Notes: generated by a model not told the origin, from the letters alone. Shown: positions 1 through 8,358, counted from the stretch's first letter. The stretch is 20,437 nt of DNA from an uncultured Clostridium sp. (GCA_900543885.1 UQTA01000052.1:1-20437), one strand, 5' to 3'. Program-made: numbers and translations.

Positions 1-199
1 GCTGGATCACGATCATACGTGCTTCCGGAACAGATACGTTTCCTACCTGCTGAAGAGGTGTTGGAGTTCCATAATAATCCACTTTGATCTTGTCCAGTAC
101 ATGTGGGTTTGCACGTCCTGCGCGGATCGTACCGTAATCAGCGATCAGAACCTCCATTGTCTTATCCATCTTATCCTGATAAAATTTTAAATCTTCCAT
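1..199 (-). CDS. frr: Ribosome recycling factor, N-terminal part (truncated by window edge)
   Basis: The minus strand reads MEDLKFYQDKMDKTMEVL, then a segment containing IRAGRANPHVLDKI, DYYGTPTPLQQV and SVPEARMIVIQ. These are the conserved N-terminal blocks of ribosome recycling factor, which splits post-termination ribosomes together with EF-G. About 66 of the usual ~185 residues are inside the window; the rest lies off the left edge. The start at 199 is supported by an AGGAGGG ribosome site at 204-210. The gene follows pyrH by 47 bp on the same strand. This is the usual pyrH-frr order, so the two are probably co-transcribed. Confidence 0.95.
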   Translation of the reverse strand, partial: MEDLKFYQDKMDKTMEVLIADYGTIRAGRANPHVLDKIKVDYYGTPTPLQQVGNVSVPEARMIVIQ

Positions 200-246
200 A
201 ATGCCCTCCTGAACATGCAGCTTTTGCTGTCATTTATTTTCATTTT

Positions 247-951
247 TTATTCTGCAGTAACAATGGTTCCGTTGATACGGCCCTGCATAGCGTTTGCGAT
301 ACCATCGGTTTCGTTGAGGCTGAATACTGCCATCGGCATCTTGTGTTCCATGCACATAATAGACGCAGTCAGATCTACCACTGCTAACTTACGGTCGATC
401 ACTTCCTGAATGGAAATCGTGTCGAACTTCTTTGCTGCCGGATTTACCTTTGGATCGCTGTCATATACACCGTCAATGGCCTTTGCAAGAAGGATGCAGT
501 CTGCTTCCATCTCAATGGCGCGAAGTGTGATACCTGTATCCGTTGAGAAATAAGGATGTCCGGTACCGCCTGCGAAAAATACTACTTTTCCCTCTGCAAA
601 GCATTTATTTGCCTGATCTTTAGAGAACAGCTGGGTCATAGTACCGCATGCAAACGGGGTGAATATTTCAGTCTGCATCCCTGCATTGCGGAATATTTCA
701 GAAACATAAATACAGTTCATAACAGTGGCCAGCATTCCGATCTGATCTGCTTTTGTACGCTCGATGGCATCACTGGTACGGCCTCTCCAGAAGTTTCCGC
801 CGCCGATAACAATACCTACCTGAACGCCTGCATCTACGGATAATTTCACCTGTCTGGCTACTTCTTTTACAGTGTCTTCGTCGAAACCGGTCTTCTTAGG
901 ACCTGCAAGAGCTTCGCCGCTTAATTTTAAAAATACACGGTTCATTTTCAT
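247..951 (-). CDS. pyrH: UMP kinase
   Basis: Bacterial UMP kinase (amino acid kinase fold) phosphorylates UMP to UDP in cytoplasmic pyrimidine nucleotide synthesis. The 234 residues are normal for the family. Visible blocks are FLKLSGEAL near the N-terminus, the glycine-rich GGGNFWRG (about 50-57), TPFACGTMTQLFS (98-110), GTGHPYFSTDT (129-139, phosphate/UMP loop) and DGVYDSDP (160-167). An AAGGAGA site at 961-967 lies 9 nt before the ATG at 951; a second in-frame ATG at 945 is too close to be excluded. frr follows at 47 bp. rpsB and tsf, which often precede pyrH, are absent: the upstream neighbour is a divergent EAL-domain gene, so pyrH has its own promoter here. Confidence 0.97.
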   Translation of the reverse strand: MKMNRVFLKLSGEALAGPKKTGFDEDTVKEVARQVKLSVDAGVQVGIVIGGGNFWRGRTSDAIERTKADQIGMLATVMNCIYVSEIFRNAGMQTEIFTPFACGTMTQLFSKDQANKCFAEGKVVFFAGGTGHPYFSTDTGITLRAIEMEADCILLAKAIDGVYDSDPKVNPAAKKFDTISIQEVIDRKLAVVDLTASIMCMEHKMPMAVFSLNETDGIANAMQGRINGTIVTAE

Positions 952-988
952 GAATGAATATCTCCTTGTGTTGGATTATACTTTATTC

Positions 989-1017
989 AGTATACCATAG
1001 GAATGTATTTTTGGAAA
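989..1017 (-). promoter_or_regulatory. Probable pyrH-frr promoter, extended -10
   Basis: On the minus strand there is a -35-like TTTCCA (1012-1017), a 17-nt spacer and TATACT (989-994). The -10 is preceded by TG plus one base, giving an extended -10. A further TATAAT at 975-980 lies between this and the ribosome site but has no convincing -35. Confidence 0.55.
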
Positions 1018-1055
1018 GAAAAAATAGTCATTTTATAAAATAGTAGAAAATAAAA

Positions 1056-1084
1056 TTGAGATTTTAATTATTATATACTATAAT
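1056..1084 (+). promoter_or_regulatory. Sigma-A-type promoter of the EAL-domain gene
   Basis: TTGAGA (1056-1061), a 17-nt spacer and a perfect TATAAT (1079-1084) on the plus strand. The predicted start point near 1091 leaves a leader of about 80 nt before the ATG at 1173. The surrounding 1020-1095 stretch is very AT-rich. Confidence 0.75.
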
Positions 1085-1172
1085 AAAAAAAAACATTTCT
1101 ATATTCTGCCAAATGTCCAGATGTATGAAGGACTCCAAGGGAAAATAGAAATGATCAGGGAGGATTGATCAT

Positions 1173-2552
1173 ATGGATTGGTTTCGTAATAAAAAAGAAA
1201 AAAAGCAGCCCCAGGAGCCTGCTGCACCTGTTGTTTCACAGCCGGATATCCCAGCTGAAGATGTTGGCAGCCGCAGCCAGTGTCTGGCACAGCTGGATAC
1301 TTTATTTTCCCCTGTTCCGTCTAAGGGAATGGCTGTAAAAGTATATCTGGAAAATTTCAAAAGCTTAAACCAGGCATTTGGATACGAATATTGTGAAAAG
1401 CTGCTGTCACAGATCACTGATTATTTAAAAGATATTTCTGAAGTAACCGTTTACCGCTATATTGGTGTGGAATTTATCCTTATTTTAGACGACTGCAGCG
1501 AAGGACAGGCCTGCGCTCTGGCAGACACGATCTTAGAGCGTTTTGAAAGCGTATGGAAAGTAGATGGTGTTGACTGTCTGTGTTCTGCACAGATCGGTCT
1601 GTGTTCCTATCCGGGACACAGCGAAAACACACAGATGCTCCTTAAACATCTGGATCTGGCTGTTCAGGCTGCTTCTGAACAGGGCGCCAATCAGTCCGCT
1701 GTATACAATTCTGTTCTCCATGAAAAGGCTATGCGCCGTCAGGCCATTGCCCGGTATCTGCAGACAGCTCTGGAAAAAGACGAACTGGAGGTTCGCTACC
1801 GTCCTACTTACAACTTAAAAGAAAAACGCTTTACAAGAGCTGACTCTTATATGAGGATCTTCATCCAGGGAATCGGCCTGGTAGGCGCTGCTGAATTTAT
1901 CCCGATTGCAGAAGATTCCGGTCAGATCCGTGCAGTAGGCTATTATGCCTTAGAACATGCCGGCCACTTTATCCAGGAACTGATCCAGGCAGGAAAAGAA
2001 TTTGAATCCATCTGCATCCCGGTATCACCGATCCTGTTGGTGCAGGAAGATTTCTTAGATAAGGTAAACGACGTGCTTACCCGTTATGAGATCCCGGAAG
2101 GAAAATTGGCTCTTGAACTGGATGATGAGGCACTGTCCAGTGTTTATATCAATGTAAATATCATTATGCAGGAACTGTCTTCTATGGGCGTGGAACTGGT
2201 ATTAAATCACTTTGGCTCCGGCTGTGCGCCTATAACCAGTGTGTTAGATCTGCCTATTAACACCGTTAAATTAGAACGTATGTTTGTATGGCAGTTGGAA
2301 AACAATCCTGCCTCTGCCTGCATTGCAGGCGGACTGATCCAGATTGCAAGGGATCTTGATCTGCGCATCATCGCAGAAGGTGTAGAAACAGAAAACCAGA
2401 TCAAGGCATTAAACCATTATGCATGCGCATATCAGCAGGGCTTCTACTACGCTCCTACTATGGAGAAAGATGTTCTGATGAAGGTTTTAGGTGCTACCCT
2501 GGAAGAATCACGGGTCACGATCGAAGAAGAAAAATTAAAGATGAAGAGATAA
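1173..2552 (+). CDS. Degenerate GGDEF-EAL domain protein (probably non-catalytic c-di-GMP protein)
   Basis: The 459-residue protein has a charged N-terminus, a GGDEF-like region (about 40-175) and an EAL-like domain (about 190-445), with no membrane segment. The GGDEF signature is reduced to IGVEF (97-101). In the EAL domain the ExLxR motif is replaced by ADSYMR (223-228), the metal-binding DDFG by NHFG (345-348) and KIDR by KLER (366-369). EGVET (402-406), the LEL glutamate (about 314-316) and the QG of the last motif (422-423) remain. From family knowledge, loss of the first Glu and of the Asp pair should abolish phosphodiesterase activity. I infer a nucleotide sensor or protein-interaction role. 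AGGGAGG at 1157-1163 supports the start. It is monocistronic, ending at a terminator shared with the convergent gene. Confidence 0.88.
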   Translation: MDWFRNKKEKKQPQEPAAPVVSQPDIPAEDVGSRSQCLAQLDTLFSPVPSKGMAVKVYLENFKSLNQAFGYEYCEKLLSQITDYLKDISEVTVYRYIGVEFILILDDCSEGQACALADTILERFESVWKVDGVDCLCSAQIGLCSYPGHSENTQMLLKHLDLAVQAASEQGANQSAVYNSVLHEKAMRRQAIARYLQTALEKDELEVRYRPTYNLKEKRFTRADSYMRIFIQGIGLVGAAEFIPIAEDSGQIRAVGYYALEHAGHFIQELIQAGKEFESICIPVSPILLVQEDFLDKVNDVLTRYEIPEGKLALELDDEALSSVYINVNIIMQELSSMGVELVLNHFGSGCAPITSVLDLPINTVKLERMFVWQLENNPASACIAGGLIQIARDLDLRIIAEGVETENQIKALNHYACAYQQGFYYAPTMEKDVLMKVLGATLEESRVTIEEEKLKMKR

Positions 2553-2635
2553 TATGATGTTGGGGTCCCAAGGTCAAAAATCCTCTTGCAAGCAAGCTTG
2601 CATCGGATTTCTAACCTTTTGACCCTGGTATCATA
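2553..2635. repeat. 83-nt long imperfect hairpin, possible dispersed palindromic repeat
   Basis: The element begins at the EAL gene stop codon. The outer 15-nt arms (2553-2567 and 2621-2635) pair fully if four G-U wobbles on the plus strand are allowed. The arms continue with AAGGT (2570-2574) against ACCTT (2614-2618) and AAATCC (2578-2583) against GGATTT (2605-2610). The tip is TGCAAGC-AA-GCTTGCA (2587-2602). It lacks a terminal T-run, and a separate terminator follows, so it is not the terminator itself. Its size and position resemble intergenic repeat units. Only one copy is in this window. Confidence 0.7.
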
Positions 2636-2639
2636 ATAT

Positions 2640-2704
2640 AAAAGGGACTGCTGTAAAATCAATGCCCGCAACTGATGGGCAATGATTTTGCTGCTGTCCC
2701 TTTT
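2640..2704. terminator. Bidirectional intrinsic terminator
   Basis: The outer stem is AAAAGGGAC (2640-2648) with GTCCCTTTT (2696-2704). The inner paired blocks are AAAATCA (2655-2661)/TGATTTT (2683-2689) and TGCCC (2663-2667)/GGGCA (2677-2681). T-rich tails occur on both strands, between two convergent genes. Confidence 0.85.
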
Positions 2705-2716
2705 GTACAATTTCCA

Positions 2717-3478
2717 CTACAGATCACGCAGTCTCTCACGTATACTCCTTGCATCTGTATCTGACAGTGGATCACAGGTATCGTAGATTTTTGCTGTCAG
2801 CTCTGGATCATTTCCTACATTTTTAATGATCCACAGTCTGGATTCACCGGATTTTTTGAAACGAAGAACTTTTGCTATCGTAAACAGAAGTTCTTTTTCT
2901 TTTGCGTTATTTGCATCGCTCAGCTGTTTTTGCTGGTAACGCTTCTGTTTTTTCTCATATTTGCTTACTTTTGCTTTTTCAATCTGGTCGATCGCTGCTT
3001 TTGGAGTACCATAGCCTTTTTCCAGCCAGATCGTCTCTACTGTATATTTTCCGTCTTCTATGGTCATAACAGCCATGGAAAGAGGAAGTGTGTTTCTTTT
3101 ATAACCGCAGCTTCCCGGATTCAGCCATAATCTTCCGGCAATCTCCTGCTGCTGATACATATGGGAATGACCAAAGATCACTACCTGGGCATCCCCCAAT
3201 GCCACAGGAATATCGGTTCTCTGATGTGCCATGACCATTTTCACACCACCGATCTCAAAGCGTTTGATCCCGGCAAGTCCGCCGGACCAGCCTCGGTCAT
3301 TATTTCCCCGGACTGCATAAAGGGGCTGTCTGCCGCTTAATTTCATATAAAGCATCTGCGTGTCAAAATCACCTGCATGTACGATCACGTCACAGGTCTC
3401 CAATATTTTTTCTACATCAGGCCGCAGCACTCCATGTGTATCTGCCATAACTGCAACCCTTACAGGTCCCCGTTCCAT
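2717..3478 (-). CDS. YfcE/MJ0936-type metallophosphoesterase with C-terminal extension
   Basis: Calcineurin-like phosphoesterase of the small YfcE class: a cytoplasmic two-metal hydrolase of phosphodiester or phosphomonoester substrates. Metal-ligand motifs are in order: MADTHG (D12, H14), HAGDFD (D37), GNND (58-61), AHQ (H85) and GHSH (103-106), with NPGSCG at 120-125. The catalytic domain ends near residue 155. Family members are usually about 160-180 residues, but this one has 253. The extra ~95 residues hold a Lys/Gln-rich, probably helical stretch (165-195) and a compact tail (200-253) I do not recognise. AGGAGGAA just before the ATG supports the start. The physiological substrate is unknown. 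Confidence 0.9.
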   Translation of the reverse strand: MERGPVRVAVMADTHGVLRPDVEKILETCDVIVHAGDFDTQMLYMKLSGRQPLYAVRGNNDRGWSGGLAGIKRFEIGGVKMVMAHQRTDIPVALGDAQVVIFGHSHMYQQQEIAGRLWLNPGSCGYKRNTLPLSMAVMTIEDGKYTVETIWLEKGYGTPKAAIDQIEKAKVSKYEKKQKRYQQKQLSDANNAKEKELLFTIAKVLRFKKSGESRLWIIKNVGNDPELTAKIYDTCDPLSDTDARSIRERLRDL

Positions 3479-3539
3479 ACCTGCTTCCTCCTGTTGTAAA
3501 GATATGCTTCCAAAATCCTATTTATAAAAACACCAGATT

Positions 3540-3568
3540 ATTATAAACGATTCTTCTCCCACTGACAA
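3540..3568 (-). promoter_or_regulatory. Promoter of the metallophosphoesterase gene
   Basis: TTGTCA (3563-3568), a 17-nt spacer and a perfect TATAAT (3540-3545) on the minus strand. The expected start point near 3533 gives a leader of about 55 nt. Confidence 0.75.
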
Positions 3569-3649
3569 TAGTTCCGTCTTGCATCTTTTGACCTGCCTGC
3601 AGCGGGCAACAAAACTGTAACTGACTTTCTGACAATTTTGTGAACATTC

Positions 3650-3678
3650 TTGTGTGATGGTGGCGGGGATGTTATACT
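3650..3678 (+). promoter_or_regulatory. Promoter of the cell-wall-binding repeat protein
   Basis: TTGTGT (3650-3655), a 17-nt spacer and TATACT (3673-3678) with an extended -10 TG at 3670-3671. The leader would be about 115 nt. A second -10-like TACAAT follows a few bases downstream. Confidence 0.6.
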
Positions 3679-3799
3679 GTACAATATAGTAGCCATTTTT
3701 CGCAGAAAAATGAACAGATCATGAATGTTTTTACGATTGAGCAAATGCACATCCAACAGTTAAATAAACCAAATACATCCACATGAAAGGGGAAAACAC

Positions 3800-5266
3800 A
3801 TGATAAAAAATTATAAAAAACTCTTCCTGGCTTTAGGCGCTGTTCTGGCTTTAAGTACCGGCACAGCCCTTTGTGCACAGGCTGCCACTGCCGGCTGGAT
3901 CAGCGAAGACGGAGTATGGAAATATCTGGAATCTTCTGGGAATTATGCCTATAACACCTGGAAGACCTCCGGTGACAACTCTTATTATCTGGACAGTACC
4001 GGCGTCATTGCCACAAACCAGTGGATCGATGATACATACTATGTTAATGCTGACGGCGTTATGGCAAAAAACTCCTGGATCCAGTTATCCGAAGATACTT
4101 CCCAGAAAAAAGCCGGCTGGTATTATGTAGATGCCAAGGGCAAACTGGTCAAAGATAAATGGAGCACGATCAGTGATAAAAAATACGCTTTTGACAGCGA
4201 CGGAAAAATGCGTACCGGCTGGTATTTTGATAATGATGATATTTATTATCTGGGTGAAAACGGCTATGCAAAGACCGGTTGGCTGTGCCTGGATTATGAT
4301 GAGGATAATAAGCCAGATGACGGTACTATTTCTGAAGTCCGTACTTCTGCTTCCGACACTGCAAAATGGTTCTATTTTCAGACAAACGGAAAGGCAAAAC
4401 GTTCTAAAAATGATTCCTACTCTGCTGAGACCATTGGGGATAATAAATACTACTTCAACGACGACGGCGTTATGATGACCGGCTGGGTTGCTGTAAAGAG
4501 CAGCGCAGAGTCCGGTGATTCCACAGGGATCAGCAAATTCGTATATCTGGGCGGCGATGACGAAGGCATCATGGCAAAAAATAAATGGCTGGAACTTTCT
4601 ACACATCCCAGTGATTCTGACGACAAAGATGAGATCACGGCAGACAGCAACAGTGATGAAGTACCAGATGAAGGCGAATCCAACTGGTATTATTTTGACA
4701 GCAATGGTACCGTTGCGTATCTAAATAATAATGCATCCAATATGAGCAAAGCAACTACCAAAGTAGATGGAAATTCTTATTTTTTTAATGCTTACGGTGT
4801 ACGTCAGACCGGACTGATCCACATTGTAACTTCTTCTGGAAAAGATTTTACCGGATATTTTGGTGAAAGTGATTCTGATGGAAAAATGATTACCGGCAAA
4901 CGGACAAATTTAAGCGTAGACGGTGAAAATGCTTCTTATTATTTCAGTGAGTCCGGCTCCGATAAAGGCTGCGGCTGCAATGGCTCGAAAGACGATTATC
5001 TGTATTATCAGGGACGTCTTGTAAAAGCAGACAGCGGCTCTGACTATCAGGTATTTTATGTAAATAATAAACTGTATCTGGTCAATGAATCCGGCAATAT
5101 CCAGTCTTCCAGCAAAAATTATAAAGTAAATGGCGCCTGGACCTTTAAGATCTCCGGCGGTTCCATCTATTTCATTGATGATGATAAAAAATCTACAGGA
5201 AAAGTTACTTCTTCTGATGCAGAATCTCTTCCAGATATTATCTACGATAAGGAATATACTTTGTAA
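3800..5266 (+). CDS. Secreted cell-wall/choline-binding-type repeat protein
   Basis: The 488-residue protein starts with a typical signal peptide: MIKNYKK, a hydrophobic core, then a likely AQA cleavage site near residue 29. The rest is a run of aromatic, glycine-rich repeats of the CW_binding/glucan-binding type, seen as GVWKYLE, NSYYLDSTG, DTYYVNADGVMAKNSW, AGWYYVDAKG, YYFNDDGVMMTGW and NWYYFDSNG. Such repeats bind choline, teichoic acid or glucan at the envelope. No enzymatic domain, LPxTG sorting signal or C-terminal membrane anchor is visible. Aspartate- and serine-rich inserts break up the repeats, and a CGC motif lies in the C-terminal third. A purine-rich ribosome site (AAAGGGGAAAA) precedes the ATG. 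It is monocistronic, with its own promoter and terminator. Ligand and role are unknown. Confidence 0.88.
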   Translation: MIKNYKKLFLALGAVLALSTGTALCAQAATAGWISEDGVWKYLESSGNYAYNTWKTSGDNSYYLDSTGVIATNQWIDDTYYVNADGVMAKNSWIQLSEDTSQKKAGWYYVDAKGKLVKDKWSTISDKKYAFDSDGKMRTGWYFDNDDIYYLGENGYAKTGWLCLDYDEDNKPDDGTISEVRTSASDTAKWFYFQTNGKAKRSKNDSYSAETIGDNKYYFNDDGVMMTGWVAVKSSAESGDSTGISKFVYLGGDDEGIMAKNKWLELSTHPSDSDDKDEITADSNSDEVPDEGESNWYYFDSNGTVAYLNNNASNMSKATTKVDGNSYFFNAYGVRQTGLIHIVTSSGKDFTGYFGESDSDGKMITGKRTNLSVDGENASYYFSESGSDKGCGCNGSKDDYLYYQGRLVKADSGSDYQVFYVNNKLYLVNESGNIQSSSKNYKVNGAWTFKISGGSIYFIDDDKKSTGKVTSSDAESLPDIIYDKEYTL

Positions 5267-5289
5267 TCCTCTTACAGCCCATGGTACAC

Positions 5290-5334
5290 AAAAAATCCCG
5301 GCATTGGTCTTCTCTTCTTTGCCGGGATTTTTTT
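5290..5334. terminator. Strong bidirectional intrinsic terminator
   Basis: Stem TCCCGGCA (5296-5303) with TGCCGGGA (5320-5327), a 16-nt loop and A-run and T-run flanks on both sides. It serves the plus-strand repeat protein gene and the minus-strand GH3 gene. Confidence 0.93.
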
Positions 5335-5352
5335 ATATCTTGTTTGGATATC

Positions 5353-8300
5353 CTACATATTCTCTTTTTTCTTTTTTCTGTATTTTCTTACTGCTATTAC
5401 AAACATTCCAAGCACCAGCACATCTGCTGCCGCAAGCCCTGCTTCCCACAGAGGAAACGCAGCTTTGATCTCAGGCTTTAACACACTTCTGTCTCCTGTT
5501 TCTTCTGCATAAGCCTGATTTCGCACTCTGGCATTTAAATACATATAAATACTATCCTTGGCTGCCTTACGCATCGCTCTGTCATATGCCTCTTTATTTT
5601 TCTCATTTTCAAAGGCAAAACTACCGTCATTCATAAAGCCATCCATCCACAAAGTTCCGCCTGCAGCAAGAGCCTGATCTCCGTTCATATATCTGTGGTG
5701 ATCTGAATAATCAGTGATAACTGCCCCTTTAAAGCCCCATTCATCCCTTAATATACCAGTCAGAAGTCCTCTGCTGCCGCCGGCCCAAACAGCACCCAGA
5801 CGGTTATAAGCAGACATAAGCCCTGTGGTTCCATTTTCCTGTATGATCATCTGGAAAGGCTTTAAATAGGTTTCACGAAGTGTCTGTTCCGTCATCCAGG
5901 TATAGACACCATCTCTGTAAATACCGGATTCCTGATCATTGCAGATCAGATGTTTTACATAACAGTAAATCCCCATATTCATACTTCCGTCCACTGCCGC
6001 CCCGCACATTTTTCCGGAAAGCAGGCTGTCTTCGGAATAATATTCATAATTGCGCCCATTAAAAGGACTTCTGTGCAGATTTACTGCAGGCGCATACCAG
6101 CCGCTGTAACCAAACTGCCCAGCCTCTTTTGCCACAGCCCGGCCCATATCACGGGACAGACCGGTATTCCAGGACTGAGCCATTATGCCTGCATTGGGAA
6201 AACCGGTACCTGTTGGATTCTGATTAAAACTGCCGATCTGAGCCGGCCCGTCTGCCTCTCGTGCCAAAGGTTTACCGATGCTTTCCAGTTTCTCTGTTTT
6301 TACATAACCATGAAGAAACAGCGCTTCTGTCTCTTTTTCAGTTAACTGATTTAAAACCTCTTCCCATTTAGGATCTTCATAATCAGCTCCCAGTTCATAC
6401 CCCAGTTTTGTGACCATTCCATTCTTTTCAATAAGAAGACCCTTTTGATCATCGAAGATCAGTGGAGTGTTATCCCCTCCGGTCTTTCCAAAGGCATCTG
6501 CCTGTTCCTGTGTGTACAGATTAAAAGCTGCCGCTCTTTTAGGAAGTATACGGCTTTTTACAGCCTCTTTTGGAAATGTAGCATCAAAATTGCTGCGGGT
6601 CATGTAATTAATATCCTGTCCGCTGTCTGTGCCGTCTATCCCTACGCCGTCTATAGCGTTTTTTCCTGTCATTTTGTTGGAAACGACCGCACCGGTATAA
6701 GGATCTGTTGGATACTGGACATTTTCCTTTAAGGTAAGACTTACTTCTGCGCCAGGTATATCTGCTGTTTCATGGGCATTTTTGCGAATGGAAAATCCAT
6801 AAATTCCCGGATCCAGCTCATATCCGATAAAACCATTATGGTTGCTGTCATTGTAGTCATAAGATGCCATATCTTCTGCCTTTACAGCCAAAGTGATCTC
6901 TTCACTTTCTCCCGGTGCCAGTTCCTTTGTCTTTCCATAATCTGCCAGCACCACCGCCGATTTTTCAATACCACCTGGTTCATATGGGGGAGTATAATAC
7001 AGCTGAACTACATCTTTTCCCGGCACCTGCCCTGTATTTGTCACCTGAACCGTTATTTCTATCTGGCTGTCCGCTGTCAGTTTTTCTTTCTTATTCGGAG
7101 CATTTACTACTTTCCAGTCAAAATCCGTGTAAGATAAACCATAGCCAAAAGGATACTGTACCACTGCATCATAGCCTTTTCCATGGAGATTGCGGTATTT
7201 CTCCCAATAGTTTTCTGCATCTGCAGTTTCATACCATTTATAGCCAATGTAAATGCCTTCTGCGTAGTCTACATAAGATACCTGATCATATTTAAAGGAT
7301 TCTCCCAGGTTGCCGCTTTTTGTACCGTCAAAAGGATACAGTCCTTCTCCGTTTTCATAAGCTCCTACTCCCTTGGCTGCTGCATTGGCATAGCTGGCTG
7401 CTGTAACAAAACTATAAGCCCATGTATCTGCCGTACGGCCGGAAGGGTTTGTTTTCCCCCATAAAAGATCCGGAAGTGCTTCTGCTGAATACTCCCCCGT
7501 CATTCCTGCCATTACACAGGCACCGATCCCAGGAGTCAGGTCAATGGACCCTAAAGCCATTACATTTCCTGTATTTAATACCACGATCACATTTTTATAA
7601 GTTTCTCCCAGATATTTTAAAAGTCCCTCTTCTTCTGAAGATAGATCTAAGTAAGTCCGGCGTTTGTCCACCAGAAGCTGACCATTTTTCTTATTTTTCT
7701 TGTACTGGACCTGAGTGCAGTCACTGCTTTCGCCGGAAAGCCGTCCCACCACCATAATCGCAGTATCCGAATAGTCTCTGGCATTTTTTAGCATTTCTTC
7801 CGTATAATATTCCCGATCACTGATATCTGGTTCATAAAGACGGCAGGTTTCTTCCGGCCAGCTCTCAAGAGTGGTTGTTTTAGAACGCCGGGGCTGAAAA
7901 TCTTCATACATTTTCGTCAGCTCTTCATTATAAGAGATGCCTGACTCTTTTAAAGCAGACAAAAAATCCAGCTCAACTTTTTCCACTCTTCCTGATCCTG
8001 AACCACTTCCTAACCACTGAACAGATGCCCAGCCAAATACATTAACACGGGTAATGTCTTCCGATAAAGGCAGTGTATGATCCTCGTTTTTTAATAATAC
8101 TGCTCCTTCTGCCTCAATCTGTTCTGCAAGACGCCGGCTGTCATCTGCTGCTGCCATTTTTGCTTCTTCTGATACATTCGTCCGGCTGCCGGAAAGATAC
8201 AGATCAATGGTTTCCCTAAAAGCAAAAGCAGCTGTATTCAATATCAGCATAAGCACCAGTAAAATCGTTGAAACACAAAAAAAGAACCGGTACCGGAAAG

Positions 8301-8358
8301 GTATTTTTACTCTGGCTTTCGGGGTGAAAATTCTTTCTGGTCTCTGGTTCTGTTTCAT
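5353..8358 (-). CDS. Membrane-anchored glycoside hydrolase family 3 enzyme with reversed domain order
   Basis: GH3 enzymes remove terminal beta-linked sugars (beta-glucosidase, xylosidase and related activities). The (alpha/beta)6 C-type domain comes first (EGAVLLKNEDHTLPL, about 80-100). A fibronectin-III-like domain follows (GKDVVQLYYTPP). The catalytic TIM-barrel half comes last, with NLHRSPFNGRNYEYYSED, the KH pair in VKHLICNDQE and the nucleophile Asp883 in AVITDYSD (codon at 5710-5712). This reversed order is known from Butyrivibrio and Ruminococcus beta-glucosidases. A membrane segment lies near residues 22-47 and another near 974-991, followed by a basic tail; both ends would be cytoplasmic. 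The chosen ATG at 8358 has AGAGAGG at 8365-8371. A longer in-frame start would overlap the upstream J-protein gene and lacks a ribosome site. 1001 residues. Confidence 0.9.
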   Translation of the reverse strand: MKQNQRPERIFTPKARVKIPFRYRFFFCVSTILLVLMLILNTAAFAFRETIDLYLSGSRTNVSEEAKMAAADDSRRLAEQIEAEGAVLLKNEDHTLPLSEDITRVNVFGWASVQWLGSGSGSGRVEKVELDFLSALKESGISYNEELTKMYEDFQPRRSKTTTLESWPEETCRLYEPDISDREYYTEEMLKNARDYSDTAIMVVGRLSGESSDCTQVQYKKNKKNGQLLVDKRRTYLDLSSEEEGLLKYLGETYKNVIVVLNTGNVMALGSIDLTPGIGACVMAGMTGEYSAEALPDLLWGKTNPSGRTADTWAYSFVTAASYANAAAKGVGAYENGEGLYPFDGTKSGNLGESFKYDQVSYVDYAEGIYIGYKWYETADAENYWEKYRNLHGKGYDAVVQYPFGYGLSYTDFDWKVVNAPNKKEKLTADSQIEITVQVTNTGQVPGKDVVQLYYTPPYEPGGIEKSAVVLADYGKTKELAPGESEEITLAVKAEDMASYDYNDSNHNGFIGYELDPGIYGFSIRKNAHETADIPGAEVSLTLKENVQYPTDPYTGAVVSNKMTGKNAIDGVGIDGTDSGQDINYMTRSNFDATFPKEAVKSRILPKRAAAFNLYTQEQADAFGKTGGDNTPLIFDDQKGLLIEKNGMVTKLGYELGADYEDPKWEEVLNQLTEKETEALFLHGYVKTEKLESIGKPLAREADGPAQIGSFNQNPTGTGFPNAGIMAQSWNTGLSRDMGRAVAKEAGQFGYSGWYAPAVNLHRSPFNGRNYEYYSEDSLLSGKMCGAAVDGSMNMGIYCYVKHLICNDQESGIYRDGVYTWMTEQTLRETYLKPFQMIIQENGTTGLMSAYNRLGAVWAGGSRGLLTGILRDEWGFKGAVITDYSDHHRYMNGDQALAAGGTLWMDGFMNDGSFAFENEKNKEAYDRAMRKAAKDSIYMYLNARVRNQAYAEETGDRSVLKPEIKAAFPLWEAGLAAADVLVLGMFVIAVRKYRKKKKENM

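Larger units (their letters stand above)
3479..3799. other. Divergent intergenic region, 321 bp
   Basis: It holds a minus-strand promoter for the phosphoesterase gene (3540-3568) and a plus-strand promoter for the cell-wall-binding protein gene (3650-3678). I see no convincing RNA gene or long palindrome. Small open frames on the minus strand lack ribosome sites and look non-coding. Confidence 0.6.

Noticed and set aside
2640..2704. Treating the terminator and the preceding hairpin as one element
   Set aside because: The two stems are independent, with separate symmetry centres, and only the second has T-rich tails.
3541..3878. Minus-strand open frames in the 3479-3799 intergenic region
   Set aside because: They cover both predicted promoters, lack ribosome sites and show no domain-like sequence.
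4085..4606. 173-residue minus-strand open frame inside the cell-wall-binding protein gene
   Set aside because: It is antisense to a clear coding region with a signal peptide and repeats; no ribosome site or recognisable domain. Taken as a codon-bias shadow.
5880..7757. Series of plus-strand open frames opposite the GH3 gene
   Set aside because: All are antisense to conserved GH3 motifs and overlap one another; none has a convincing start signal.
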